A stretch of 57,380 nucleotides of DNA from Oscillospiraceae bacterium (GTDB lineage: Bacteria; Bacillota; Clostridia; Oscillospirales; Acutalibacteraceae): the NCBI GenBank assembly GCA_015065605.1, contig SVPZ01000016.1:1-57380 (forward strand). The letters run 5' to 3'. The notes below the pieces were generated by a model. The model was not told the origin of the DNA, searched no databases, and saw only the letters and a list, made by a program, of their open reading frames with translations. The translations under genes were made by a program, and so were the position numbers. Below are positions 9,018-16,662 of this stretch, in pieces. Every line of letters begins with the position of its first letter. Within the stretch, counting starts at the first letter, position 1.

Positions 9018-9122
9018 ACATAAAGTCTCCTAATCGTCTTTTTTAAATCAATATTACCATTTTTAATAATATCAACAAAAGTTCAGAGTAAAACTAAAAA
9101 TATTAAATACTTTAAGTTAAAC

Positions 9123-10199
9123 TTATAACTTTATTACTTTGCCTGTAGAAATACTTTCATATACCGCATTCATAGCTTCGATGGTTTTCTTGTGCCATTT
9201 TAGATTTATAAGCGGAGTTTTATTATTACGGATATTATTTACGAACTCGTCTATAAGCCCTACCCACTCATCAAAATAGGTATATTGTACTGTATAGCGG
9301 TCATTCGGGCAGCCATTATGATAAACGTTTGGTCCAAAACAGTCTGCCATAACAGTACCGTTTTCTCCGTTCAGGGTAATATTAACTTCCATACGCTTCG
9401 GGAAAACTTCCCAACCGGGTCCGGGCACTTTTATGCGTTCTTCCATTTTAGACCAAGACGGGTCAAGAGAGAAAACAGTACCATCCTTCATTCGACCAAT
9501 AACCGAAAGCATATCTTCTTCCTCTATATCAGGGCGAATATTTGGAGCGACTTCGGCATAAATACTGTCAAACTCACTACCTGTCATATGACGAATCATA
9601 TCAAAAATATGTGGATGATCGCAAAGTGCACCGCCACGGAAACGAGAATCGCCGTCTTTGATAGAAACACGCTTACCGTAACTCTTTTCAGGCACACCTT
9701 GCCAAGGGAATGCCCATACAGGTGACAAAGTAATATTAGTCGCATTAAATGACTTAATTTTACCTATTTCGCCGTTTGCAACTAACTCTTTCATACGAGC
9801 GATTACAGGATTATAGTGCATTTCAAGTTCAATCTGGCAAACAATATTATTCTTTTCAATAATGTTTATCATCTCATCATATTCATCCATCTGGAAAGTA
9901 GGAACTTTCATAGAAAGAATATGAATACCACGTTCGGCGCAAAGCTTCATTTGGCGTAAGTGTTCACTATTCTCACTTGCCAATACTACAGCTTCAATCT
10001 CAGGATGAGCATCAAGCATTTCAATTTCGCTGTCATAACACGGAATACCGTCAACACTGTTAAGAAAAATTTCTTTAACATCATCATTGGCAGTAGAAAC
10101 TGCAACCCAGTCAAGCTTTGGATTTTCTTTTAAAACCTGATAATATTTTCTTGTATGACCGTGAGTCATACTCATCATAGCAATTTTTAAAGGTTTCAT
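9123..10199 (-). CDS. Gfo/Idh/MocA-like oxidoreductase with altered motifs
   Basis: 358 residues with a Rossmann-like N-terminus and a substrate domain containing GGALCDHPHIFDMIRHM, typical of the family. Two motifs are unusual: the dinucleotide loop reads MSMTHGHTRKY (10-20) instead of GxGxxG, and the EKP motif reads MKVP (97-100), keeping the Lys. This looks like the Gly-His subgroup of the family. It starts 1 bp after the stop of the 230-residue gene, so the two are translationally coupled and may work together. Substrate unknown; the context suggests an amino sugar or its acid. Confidence 0.78.
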   Translation of the reverse strand: MKPLKIAMMSMTHGHTRKYYQVLKENPKLDWVAVSTANDDVKEIFLNSVDGIPCYDSEIEMLDAHPEIEAVVLASENSEHLRQMKLCAERGIHILSMKVPTFQMDEYDEMINIIEKNNIVCQIELEMHYNPVIARMKELVANGEIGKIKSFNATNITLSPVWAFPWQGVPEKSYGKRVSIKDGDSRFRGGALCDHPHIFDMIRHMTGSEFDSIYAEVAPNIRPDIEEEDMLSVIGRMKDGTVFSLDPSWSKMEERIKVPGPGWEVFPKRMEVNITLNGENGTVMADCFGPNVYHNGCPNDRYTVQYTYFDEWVGLIDEFVNNIRNNKTPLINLKWHKKTIEAMNAVYESISTGKVIKL

Positions 10200-10200
10200 A

Positions 10201-10893
10201 TTAAATTACCTGCCTTTCCCCTGATTCAACAGAAGCCTTTGCTTTTTCAACTAAAACTTTAAGATTTGCATCAATTGCCAGCATTTCGTCTTTTGTGCCC
10301 TTTTGAGCAATTGCAAAAACAGAGCGAACAACTGCAACATCATCAACCGAAAGACCGTATAACTCAAAGTCAACATCTGTAAATTTCTTGTTTTTGTTTC
10401 CGAAAACATAGATAGAATCCTGTTTTAACTGTGCGTCAACTACAACATCGCAAGCAATACCACGTTGTGAAATAATTTCATGTTTGTCTTTAGGGATTTC
10501 GCCCTTAGTCAAGGTGGCAGAAACTTCTATTGTGCAAACTATACCACCATCTGCAGTTGCGATAACATTGATTGTATTATCATTCTGCATAGCGGTAACT
10601 GCTACAATTTTTCTGCCTAATATGTACTGACAAATATCAAACTCTCTGTAAAGTTCTGCGAAAATATCCGAACCCTTTTCAACGATACGGGCAACACGCA
10701 TAGCGCTGATACCCTGCAAAGTGCCACCCTGTACAATATTCTTAAGTTCAATAAATCTTCTTTCAAGTCTATGAGAAAAAATAGGTGTTTCCACACCATC
10801 TATTACCGCGGTTTTGCGATCTATAAACTTAGCTTTTGCTTCAATAGAATACTTATCGAGCAAAAACTCTAATTTTTCTTGAAACATTTTCAT
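10201..10893 (-). CDS. Unknown protein resembling an isolated substrate domain of Gfo/Idh/MocA enzymes
   Basis: 230 residues, AAGGAGAG before ATG 10893, no signal peptide or membrane segment. I do not recognise a catalogued family with certainty. The middle region (residues ~75-145, with DICQYILGRKIVAVTA and NVIATADGGIVCTIEVS) reads like the beta-sheet C-terminal half of Gfo/Idh/MocA oxidoreductases, but no Rossmann half is present. It lies between a SIS-domain gene and a Gfo/Idh/MocA gene with gaps of 11 and 1 bp. It could be a partner subunit of the next enzyme or a substrate-binding regulator. Function not assigned. Confidence 0.6.
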   Translation of the reverse strand: MKMFQEKLEFLLDKYSIEAKAKFIDRKTAVIDGVETPIFSHRLERRFIELKNIVQGGTLQGISAMRVARIVEKGSDIFAELYREFDICQYILGRKIVAVTAMQNDNTINVIATADGGIVCTIEVSATLTKGEIPKDKHEIISQRGIACDVVVDAQLKQDSIYVFGNKNKKFTDVDFELYGLSVDDVAVVRSVFAIAQKGTKDEMLAIDANLKVLVEKAKASVESGERQVI

Positions 10894-10904
10894 AATATCT
10901 CTCC

Positions 10905-11654
10905 TTAAAGCATTTTAATTCTGGGCTTATATTTTTCGAGATAAGCCGCGTTCTTTTCATCTCCACCGGGTGTGTTTGCACTCGACCAAACAGGAGGCGT
11001 AATTCCTCTGTCAATACATTGCTTAACACATTCAATTTCCAGCAAGTGAGCAATATAGAAATCAATTATATTTGATACAGGCGCAATAGGTGTATCAAGT
11101 CCCGGTACTTCTACAACCGCATCACCAACAGGGTTGAAATCATCAATGCAGACATCTGCATAATCGAAAAGATTTGTCTTGTTAGGATGACGAATAAAGT
11201 GGTCCTTTGGCATTTCTTCTTGCCAGTAACTACTCGAAATCGCAATAATTTTAACGCCGTTTTTCTTAGCCTCCATAACTGCATCAATAGTTGCGGGGTT
11301 AATACCTATATTATGGAATACTATTAAAAGGTCGTCTTTTTTAAGATCATAATACTTCATAATAGCACTACCGTAATTAACTGTTCTTTCAAGTTCTAAG
11401 TATTTGAGTGCTTGATTAAATACCGAAAGCCCCGTTTCCATAATAGGATTTATACATGAAAGCCCACCTGCTCTGAAAAACATCTCACCCATACATAGTG
11501 TAGTATGTCCTCCGCCGCCATAAACGTTAATAAGGCGATCATTCTCTATTGCATCTGCCATTAACGATGCCGCTTTCTTAATGTTTTCACCCTGAGTTTT
11601 ATTAACAATTTCAAAATTTTTCAAAAGACTTTCAAAATATCCAAAATCATTCAT
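10905..11654 (-). CDS. SIS-domain phosphosugar-binding protein (second copy)
   Basis: 249 residues. The SIS fold shows NVYGGGGHTTLCMGEMFFRAGG near residues 43-64, where the usual phosphosugar isomerase loop lies, and a C-terminal signature (NTPGGDEKN then YKPRIKML) shared with the UPF0309-like sugar isomerase group. It overlaps the upstream kinase gene by 8 bp. It resembles the SIS protein at 12502 in length and C-terminal motif but has diverged. Likely role: isomerisation or amino-group removal on a sugar phosphate; the substrate is not readable. Confidence 0.78.
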   Translation of the reverse strand: MNDFGYFESLLKNFEIVNKTQGENIKKAASLMADAIENDRLINVYGGGGHTTLCMGEMFFRAGGLSCINPIMETGLSVFNQALKYLELERTVNYGSAIMKYYDLKKDDLLIVFHNIGINPATIDAVMEAKKNGVKIIAISSSYWQEEMPKDHFIRHPNKTNLFDYADVCIDDFNPVGDAVVEVPGLDTPIAPVSNIIDFYIAHLLEIECVKQCIDRGITPPVWSSANTPGGDEKNAAYLEKYKPRIKML

Positions 11655-12492
11655 TTGTCATCTTCCTTTCGATTTCGTCTTTAGTTGGAACAGAGTTTAA
11701 AACACCGCTTTTAGTAACGCTTAAACCCGAACCGCAAACTGCATATTGACAAGCTGTTTCAATGTCTTTACCATTAGCTAAACATACTGCAAGCACACCG
11801 TTAAAGGTATCTCCTGCTCCCGTAGTATCAACGGGTTTAACATCAATTGCTTTTATAAAGGTTTTGTCATTTATACTGCATCCCTTGCTGCCAAGTGTAG
11901 TTATAACATTCTCAAAGCGGTTTACGTCTATTGCCTTCTTTTCTTGCTCATTTGGTGTTACTGCAAATACCGATTTTGCAATTTTTTCGGGTATTGGTCT
12001 TATCGGAGCAGGATTTAAAATCACCTTGACATTGTACTTATTGGCAAGTTCTACCGCAACCTCGTTTACCTTTTCAGGCACTTCGTGTTGCAAAAGTAAA
12101 ATATCACTATTAGCAATTTCTTCTTCAAAAGAAAGCACATCTTCTGTGCAAAGTTCCGCACTTCTGTAACCTGTCACCTGATTTTCACCATTTTTATCGG
12201 TAAGAATAACTGCAAACGTAGTTTTTAGCCCTTTCTTTACCGCAAAATAACCGTTAATGCCAAAATCTGTTGCAGTTTGCTTACACTTTTCACCATCATT
12301 ATCGTCGCCTATAGCACCTAAATAAGAAACTTTTGCTCCCATTTTAGCACAAGCTACCGCCTGATTGATACCCTTGCCGCCAATCTCTTCGTGAACACTA
12401 TTGGCAACTAGGGTTTCACCCTTTTCATGAAAATGATCAACATTCATAAAAATGGAATTTCCGCAAATTCCAATAACAGAAATTTTAGCCAT
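11647..12492 (-). CDS. PfkB-family carbohydrate kinase (ribokinase-like)
   Basis: 281 residues. The N-terminal PfkB signature GGKGINQAVACAKMG occurs near residues 38-52, and the C-terminal signature DTTGAGDTFNG near 222-232 contains the catalytic Asp of GAGD. The GGKGxNQ form is ribokinase-like rather than fructokinase-like. It should phosphorylate a sugar released by the neighbouring hydrolases to feed the SIS proteins. It lies between the two SIS genes (9 bp after one, 8-bp overlap with the other), so the three form one coupled set. Confidence 0.85.
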   Translation of the reverse strand: MAKISVIGICGNSIFMNVDHFHEKGETLVANSVHEEIGGKGINQAVACAKMGAKVSYLGAIGDDNDGEKCKQTATDFGINGYFAVKKGLKTTFAVILTDKNGENQVTGYRSAELCTEDVLSFEEEIANSDILLLQHEVPEKVNEVAVELANKYNVKVILNPAPIRPIPEKIAKSVFAVTPNEQEKKAIDVNRFENVITTLGSKGCSINDKTFIKAIDVKPVDTTGAGDTFNGVLAVCLANGKDIETACQYAVCGSGLSVTKSGVLNSVPTKDEIERKMTNE

Positions 12493-12501
12493 TTTAATAC
12501 C

Positions 12502-13224
12502 TCACAAGTGTTTTATTCGAGGCAGATATTCTTTAATCAATTTCTTGTTAAATTCTGCTCCGCCCTCAATATTACCACTTTTATAAATGGGAAGTTCTGC
12601 TCCGTTTTTGGCGGCATTTTCTGCGGCCTCTAATAATAGCGACTGCAGTATAAATGAACTTGCGACGGTTGAAACACTCCCCATTTTAACATCGGTCCCC
12701 GTAATATCCATAACCGCATCCCCGTGAGGAACACAGTTATCAATATACATATCACTACACTCATATAGTTTTTTATTATCTGTTTCATCATCAAAATAAG
12801 CCGAAGATACGACCGAAATATTTGGAATGCCGTTTTTAGTAGCAACTGATGCCATTTCACAAGGAACGGCATTTTTTCCACTTGTTGAAACTATAATCAA
12901 AATATCGTTTTGGGTTATACAGTATCTTTCGAAAATGCTTTCGGCAATACCGCTCATTTTCTCCATTTTACTGCTTTTTGCCGCACCGTTATGTAACATC
13001 AAATCAGTATCAAGCATAGCGCTTACATTAACAAGACCGCCCGCTCTGTAAAAACAGTCAAGACCTATTAAATGCGAATGACCACATCCGAAAATGTAGA
13101 TTATACCGTCATTTTCAATTACCTTTGCCACTTTTTTTGAGGCTTGTTCTATTTTTTCTTTTTGACTGATTTTTATTTTTTCTAAGATATTCGTTATTTC
13201 AGAATAATATTTTTCAAAAATCAT
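12502..13224 (-). CDS. SIS-domain phosphosugar-binding protein (first copy)
   Basis: 240 residues from ATG 13224, which overlaps the preceding stop as ATGA; the 14-residue upstream extension of the frame lies inside the previous gene and is rejected. SIS core YIFGCGHSHLIGLDCFYRAGG near residues 40-60 and a C-terminal GNIEGGAEFN plus YLPRIKHL signature. Ser/Thr residues at LIIVSTSGKNAVP match the phosphate-binding loop of SIS domains. Probably handles a sugar phosphate made by the PfkB kinase. Paralogue of 10905-11654. Confidence 0.8.
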   Translation of the reverse strand: MIFEKYYSEITNILEKIKISQKEKIEQASKKVAKVIENDGIIYIFGCGHSHLIGLDCFYRAGGLVNVSAMLDTDLMLHNGAAKSSKMEKMSGIAESIFERYCITQNDILIIVSTSGKNAVPCEMASVATKNGIPNISVVSSAYFDDETDNKKLYECSDMYIDNCVPHGDAVMDITGTDVKMGSVSTVASSFILQSLLLEAAENAAKNGAELPIYKSGNIEGGAEFNKKLIKEYLPRIKHL

Positions 13225-14252
13225 TTTTTTAGAACTCTCTTGTAGTTTCTGCCAATGTTGTCCCATAACTCTAACGGGTCTTTAGCAGCAACAGAAGTAC
13301 CATAGCCGCCTCTATATGTCCAGGTAGCAAGACGATCAACGCCCAATTCTTCGTACATATCAACAACCTTGTCTATTTGCTTGAAATCATCAGGGCGCTT
13401 ATTGTAACCCATAAGCCAACGTTCAGACTGCTTACCGTACTTTTTAGCCATCTGGACTGTTCTTTCTGTAATTTCACGGAAGAAACTTTCAGGAAGACTC
13501 CAGTTGATAATCGTAGTTGAGAATACATCAAAATAAGGACAAGACGCTACCATATCCCAGTTGTCATAACCGCGCAGCTCGGTTACATAGTAACTGTTAA
13601 GAGTTGCATGTACGCAACAGGTAATTTCAAGATTTGGGTTATACTCTTTAAGAGCCTTTGAAGTATCAGTAAGAGTATATAACGCCTCTCTCCATCTGAA
13701 TTGCTTAACGTCATCATTCATAAACTTAGGCATTTCGTAACCGTAATACTCTTCAAACTTCTTCATACACTCAGGACATCTACAAGCCCAATCATCTCCT
13801 GCACCACCTGTAATAGATGCATAAGACTTAGGATACGCATAGTGAGGTTCATCCCAAAAAAAGCCATCAACCTCAGTGTTCTTTGCGATTTTAAGACAGA
13901 TGTTCTTAAAGTAATCGCGGAAAGAATTCGTATTAAAACAAGCTGCGTTTAAAACCTCGCCTGTGTATGCAGAAACCTGACGGTGATGAATATTGTTCTG
14001 CAAGAATAAACTTACCTGCTCACCGCCAAAGTATTTACCGATACCCCAAGGATCTGCGATAACACGAAGACCTAAATCATGAGCTGCTTTTACAATATTG
14101 TTGATGTTGGGAAACCAAAAGTCCATATCGAATTCTGTAATAGCAAGAATAACCGTATCACACCCATGCTCCTTCATCTCCTTAAAATCCTCGATTGCAT
14201 GCTCTACATAATTCATACCGTAATAACTTACTGCTGTGTGTTTAATAGACAT
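13221..14252 (-). CDS. TIM-barrel glycoside-hydrolase-like protein
   Basis: 343 residues when started at ATG 14252, which stands 9 bp from AGGAG; the earlier ATG at 14258 is too close to it. An (alpha/beta)8 pattern is evident. VDGFFWDEPHYAYP near residues 130-143 provides an Asp-Glu pair typical of glycosidase active sites, followed by a Cys cluster (CRCPECMKKFEEYYG) seen in several uncharacterised hydrolase families, probably a zinc or structural site. No signal peptide. First gene of the long operon and coupled to the SIS gene by ATGA. Family number not assigned. Confidence 0.65.
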   Translation of the reverse strand: MSIKHTAVSYYGMNYVEHAIEDFKEMKEHGCDTVILAITEFDMDFWFPNINNIVKAAHDLGLRVIADPWGIGKYFGGEQVSLFLQNNIHHRQVSAYTGEVLNAACFNTNSFRDYFKNICLKIAKNTEVDGFFWDEPHYAYPKSYASITGGAGDDWACRCPECMKKFEEYYGYEMPKFMNDDVKQFRWREALYTLTDTSKALKEYNPNLEITCCVHATLNSYYVTELRGYDNWDMVASCPYFDVFSTTIINWSLPESFFREITERTVQMAKKYGKQSERWLMGYNKRPDDFKQIDKVVDMYEELGVDRLATWTYRGGYGTSVAAKDPLELWDNIGRNYKRVLKK

Positions 14253-14301
14253 AATCATTCACTCCTAAAATTAATTATTTTATTCAGTAGTATAAAAATT
14301 A

Positions 14302-14368
14302 AATAAAAGCGGCGAACTTTGCAATTTCGGTTAAAAATCAACACAAAGCTACGATTAACGCTTTTATT
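14302..14368 (-). promoter_or_regulatory. Structured 5' leader of the amino-sugar-like operon
   Basis: A perfect 10-bp inverted repeat, AATAAAAGCG (14302-14311) with CGCTTTTATT (14359-14368), encloses a smaller CTTTG/CAAAG pair (14317-14321, 14344-14348). It falls inside the ~160-nt leader between the predicted start site near 14416 and ATG 14252, and the 3' arm is followed by a U-rich stretch on the minus strand. It could be an attenuator or RNA sensor. It matches no riboswitch class I know. Confidence 0.4.
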
Positions 14369-14422
14369 AAATAAGGATTTTTGCTTTTCCCCCCCATATA
14401 ATCAACATATTTTTCCTTCTTT

Positions 14423-14451
14423 AGTATAAAGTATAATTTCTAAACAAGTAA
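14423..14451 (-). promoter_or_regulatory. Promoter of the seven-gene sugar operon
   Basis: Minus strand: -35 TTACTT (14451-14446), 17-bp spacer, -10 TATACT (14428-14423). The 314-bp gap between 14259 and 14572 holds this promoter, the structured leader, a C7 tract (14389-14395) and the AraC-type direct repeats. Confidence 0.5.
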
Positions 14452-14474
14452 CCTTGTTTTTGTTCAAAAATGTG

Positions 14475-14549
14475 GACTTTTTAGTCAACCGTTTGTACCA
14501 TTAAACCACCTTAATGCAGTTTTTTTATAATAATGGTTGACTTTTTAGT
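14475..14549. promoter_or_regulatory. Direct repeats, candidate AraC binding sites
   Basis: GACTTTTTAGT occurs at 14475-14485 and 14539-14549, same orientation, 64 bp apart, each bordered by TCAACC or GGTTGA. The first copy is 24 bp upstream of the minus-strand -35, as expected for an activator; the second is next to the start of the AraC gene itself. Confidence 0.5.
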
Positions 14550-14581
14550 TAAAATATGTAAATATATAAACGGTGATAATA

Positions 14582-15334
14582 ATGATATTCAATTACGATT
14601 CACTTTACTTTGAAATATTAACGGTTGAACGGGTAAGGCACAAAGACGGTAAATTCAGCGTAAAGGAACGTCCCTATGCTGCCCTTTCAATAAGAATAAG
14701 CGGAAAAAGTACCTTTTCCATTAACGGCAACCGCTTCTGCGCCGAAAAGGGTGACGTTGTGTTTATTCCGGAAAACCAAACCTACGAGGTTGAATACTTC
14801 GACAGCGAATTTATCGTCGCGCATCTTCCCGACTGTAATTATAACCAAGCCGAACGTATCACTCCCCATAATAAAGAGGCTGTATATTCCGTTTTTCTGC
14901 GTATGCTTGAGCATTGGAAGCAAAACCGTTCTTCGAACAAGGTTAAAGCCTATATATATGAAATTTTTAATAAACTGGAAGAAGACCAAAACGATTTTTT
15001 TGAAAGTTGCCCCGAAGAATTTCAAAAATGTCTTAACTACTTAAACGAAAACTTTTGTGACTCATCTTTAAAAATAGAATCCATTTGTGATTTATATTAT
15101 ATTAGCCGTTCAAGTCTGCAACGTTATTTTTTGCGTTACTTAAATCTGTCGCCAAAGCAGTATCTTTTGCAGTTAAGACTAAATAAAGCAATGGATTTAT
15201 TGGCAAGCGAAAACAAAACCGTTGCTAAAATATCCGAAAGTTGCGGCTTTAGTGACGAAAAGTACTTTTCGAGAATTTTTAAACAACAATACGGCATCTC
15301 ACCAAGAGAAGCACGTCATAGAACACATATTTAA
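14582..15334 (+). CDS. AraC-family transcriptional regulator
   Basis: 250 residues from ATG 14582; GGTGAT at 14573-14578 is taken as the ribosome site, so the upstream in-frame GTG is not used. N-terminal cupin-type sensor (FSINGNRFCAEKGDVVFIP near residues 48-66) and C-terminal double helix-turn-helix ending in SCGFSDEKYFSRIFKQ and GISPREAR. Divergent from the long sugar operon and followed 16 bp later by an acyltransferase-like gene. Probably an activator of the operon through the GACTTTTTAGT repeats. Confidence 0.88.
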   Translation: MIFNYDSLYFEILTVERVRHKDGKFSVKERPYAALSIRISGKSTFSINGNRFCAEKGDVVFIPENQTYEVEYFDSEFIVAHLPDCNYNQAERITPHNKEAVYSVFLRMLEHWKQNRSSNKVKAYIYEIFNKLEEDQNDFFESCPEEFQKCLNYLNENFCDSSLKIESICDLYYISRSSLQRYFLRYLNLSPKQYLLQLRLNKAMDLLASENKTVAKISESCGFSDEKYFSRIFKQQYGISPREARHRTHI

Positions 15335-15350
15335 TTAAGGAGAAACTGAT

Positions 15351-16205
15351 ATGAGCGAAATTTCAAAAATTATAAAGCTTAGCGAAATGAAAAAGGAAGA
15401 TGCAGATTATTGCGAGGAATGTTTCGCAAAAATCAAGGCCGACCCCGATTTGTTTAATGAACTTGAAATCTGTGAAAAACAGTATATGGCGGGTTATAAT
15501 CCAAGCAAAGCTGCAAAAAGACTTACCGAAAAATCAGGGCTTCATCGCTATACCGTTGACCTTTTAGTAGCATTATACTGTTGCATACGCACCTTAAAAC
15601 TTTACGAAGCGCATGGCTACAGTGAAGAAATGTTTGCAAAAACCATCGCTCATACACTTCGTGAAAGTCTTGAAAACTGTAAAGCAGTTTACTCTGTTAT
15701 CGGTACCTTCGTATTTTTTGCCTATAACCGCCACTTTCGATGTGAACGTTTTGCTCTCGGCAGATTACATTTCGAAGCAGTTCCTCTACCCTTTGACTAT
15801 AAAGACATATGTAAAAAAGGAGATATGGTACTTTCTTGCCATATCCCCGCGTCAGGACCTCTTCTTATTGAAGACGTTGAAGAAGCGTTCAAACTTGCGT
15901 ATGAATTTTACGGCATAAAGGGACCTCTTGTTGTTGTTTGCAGTTCTTGGCTTTTATATCCACCCCACCACGACGCAGTCTTCCCCGCCGACTCCAACAT
16001 AAGACGCTTTTATGATTTGTTTGATATAGTTACTCAAAGAGAAACGGAATTCTCCGCTGCAGGTTGGCGCGTATTCAAAACTATGGATTTGGATTTTAAC
16101 AAATTCGAGCAAAAAACCCGTATGCAAAAGAATTTATATAAATACCTTAAAGACGGCAATAAAATGGGAAGCGGATACGGAATACTTATCAGAAACTATG
16201 AATAA
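15351..16205 (+). CDS. DUF5596-like acyltransferase-domain protein
   Basis: 284 residues with AAGGAG before ATG 15351. The N-terminal half is helical. The second half, with LGRLHFEAVPLPFDY, a KKGD turn, CHIPASGPLL, and SSWLLYPPHHDAVFP, reads like the GNAT-related domain annotated as DUF5596 in Firmicutes (recognition from memory). It sits 16 bp after the AraC gene and so is probably in its operon. Acyl donor and acceptor are unknown; acetylation of a sugar or sugar phosphate would fit the neighbourhood but is speculation. Confidence 0.6.
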   Translation: MSEISKIIKLSEMKKEDADYCEECFAKIKADPDLFNELEICEKQYMAGYNPSKAAKRLTEKSGLHRYTVDLLVALYCCIRTLKLYEAHGYSEEMFAKTIAHTLRESLENCKAVYSVIGTFVFFAYNRHFRCERFALGRLHFEAVPLPFDYKDICKKGDMVLSCHIPASGPLLIEDVEEAFKLAYEFYGIKGPLVVVCSSWLLYPPHHDAVFPADSNIRRFYDLFDIVTQRETEFSAAGWRVFKTMDLDFNKFEQKTRMQKNLYKYLKDGNKMGSGYGILIRNYE

Positions 16206-16228
16206 TTAATAAAAAAACAAAAAAACAC

Positions 16229-16257
16229 TTGATTATATGTTACTTATAGTGTATAAT
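16229..16257 (+). promoter_or_regulatory. tRNA promoter
   Basis: -35 TTGATT (16229-16234), 17-bp spacer, -10 TATAAT (16252-16257), 13 bp upstream of the tRNA. Confidence 0.8.
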
Positions 16258-16270
16258 ATCAAGGTCAATT

Positions 16271-16357
16271 GCCGGTGTGATGGAATTGGCAGACGTAGTG
16301 GACTCAAAATCCACCGGTAGCGATACCGTGCCGGTTCGAGTCCGGCCACCGGCACCA
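16271..16357 (+). tRNA. tRNA-Leu(CAA)
   Basis: 87 bases including the encoded CCA. Acceptor GCCGGTG (16271-16277) pairs with CACCGGC (16347-16353), discriminator A, CCA at 16355-16357. The anticodon stem GTGGA/TCCAC holds loop CTCAAAA, anticodon CAA, reading UUG. The long variable arm and a GGTTCGAGTCC T-arm are typical of class II tRNA-Leu. No 3'-end duplication was seen downstream, so there is no obvious integrase att pair. Confidence 0.95.
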
Positions 16358-16360
16358 AAA

Positions 16361-16400
16361 AAGAAGTAACTTTTGTCTACCAAAAGTTACTTCTTTTTTT
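16361..16400 (+). terminator. tRNA terminator
   Basis: Perfect 15-bp stem AAGAAGTAACTTTTG (16361-16375) with CAAAAGTTACTTCTT (16381-16395), loop TCTAC, then T-run. The core ACTTTTGTCTACC recurs at the other side of the ankyrin gene (17648-17660). Confidence 0.9.
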
Positions 16401-16402
16401 AT

Positions 16403-16581
16403 CCAAGCCGCAGGCTTGGCATATCATCACGCGTCAGCGTGTATATCATCAGCTCCTTTAGAGCTGTATATCATCACGGCAAAGCCGTGTATAATTCCTC
16501 CTGCGGCTTGATGAGATGCAACTCTGCGTGTTGATGATATGCAATTCCTGCGGAATTGATGATATACAATGCTTCGCATTG
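16403..16581. repeat. Array of short hairpins separated by ATATCATCA / TGATGATAT spacers (left flank)
   Basis: Successive small palindromes: CCAAGCC-gca-GGCTTGG (16403-16419), CACGC-gtca-GCGTG (16428-16441), CAGCTC-cttta-GAGCTG (16450-16466), CACGGC-aaa-GCCGTG (16475-16489), a degenerate CAAC/GTTG unit (16519-16533), CAATTCC-tgc-GGAATTG (16542-16558) and CAATGC-ttc-GCATTG (16567-16581). The stems differ in sequence. The linkers are conserved: TATATCATCA in the left half and its reverse complement in the right half, so the array is inverted about its middle (~16490-16510). Not CRISPR: linkers are ~10 bp and the variable parts are palindromes. Confidence 0.8.
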
Positions 16582-16607
16582 ATTAATTTACGATAGTATG
16601 ATATAAT
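16579..16607 (+). promoter_or_regulatory. Promoter of the ankyrin gene
   Basis: -35 TTGATT (16579-16584) overlapping the last hairpin of the array, 17-bp spacer, consensus -10 TATAAT (16602-16607). The -10 overlaps an in-frame ATG at 16606, which therefore cannot be the translation start. Confidence 0.75.
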
Positions 16608-16662
16608 GAACTCACCGATAAATTGGAACTTGCCTAACGCTTTTCCAAAAGGAGGGATCTCC

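Noticed and set aside
9123..10893. One split Gfo/Idh/MocA gene broken by a frameshift
   Set aside because: The downstream gene is a complete oxidoreductase by itself, and each gene has its own start.
14389..14395. C7 tract as a phase-variation switch
   Set aside because: It lies in an untranslated leader far from -35/-10 spacing and start codon; a single tract of seven is weak evidence.
16403..16581. CRISPR array
   Set aside because: The conserved part is only ~10 bp, the variable parts are palindromes, the orientation flips in the middle and no cas gene is nearby.
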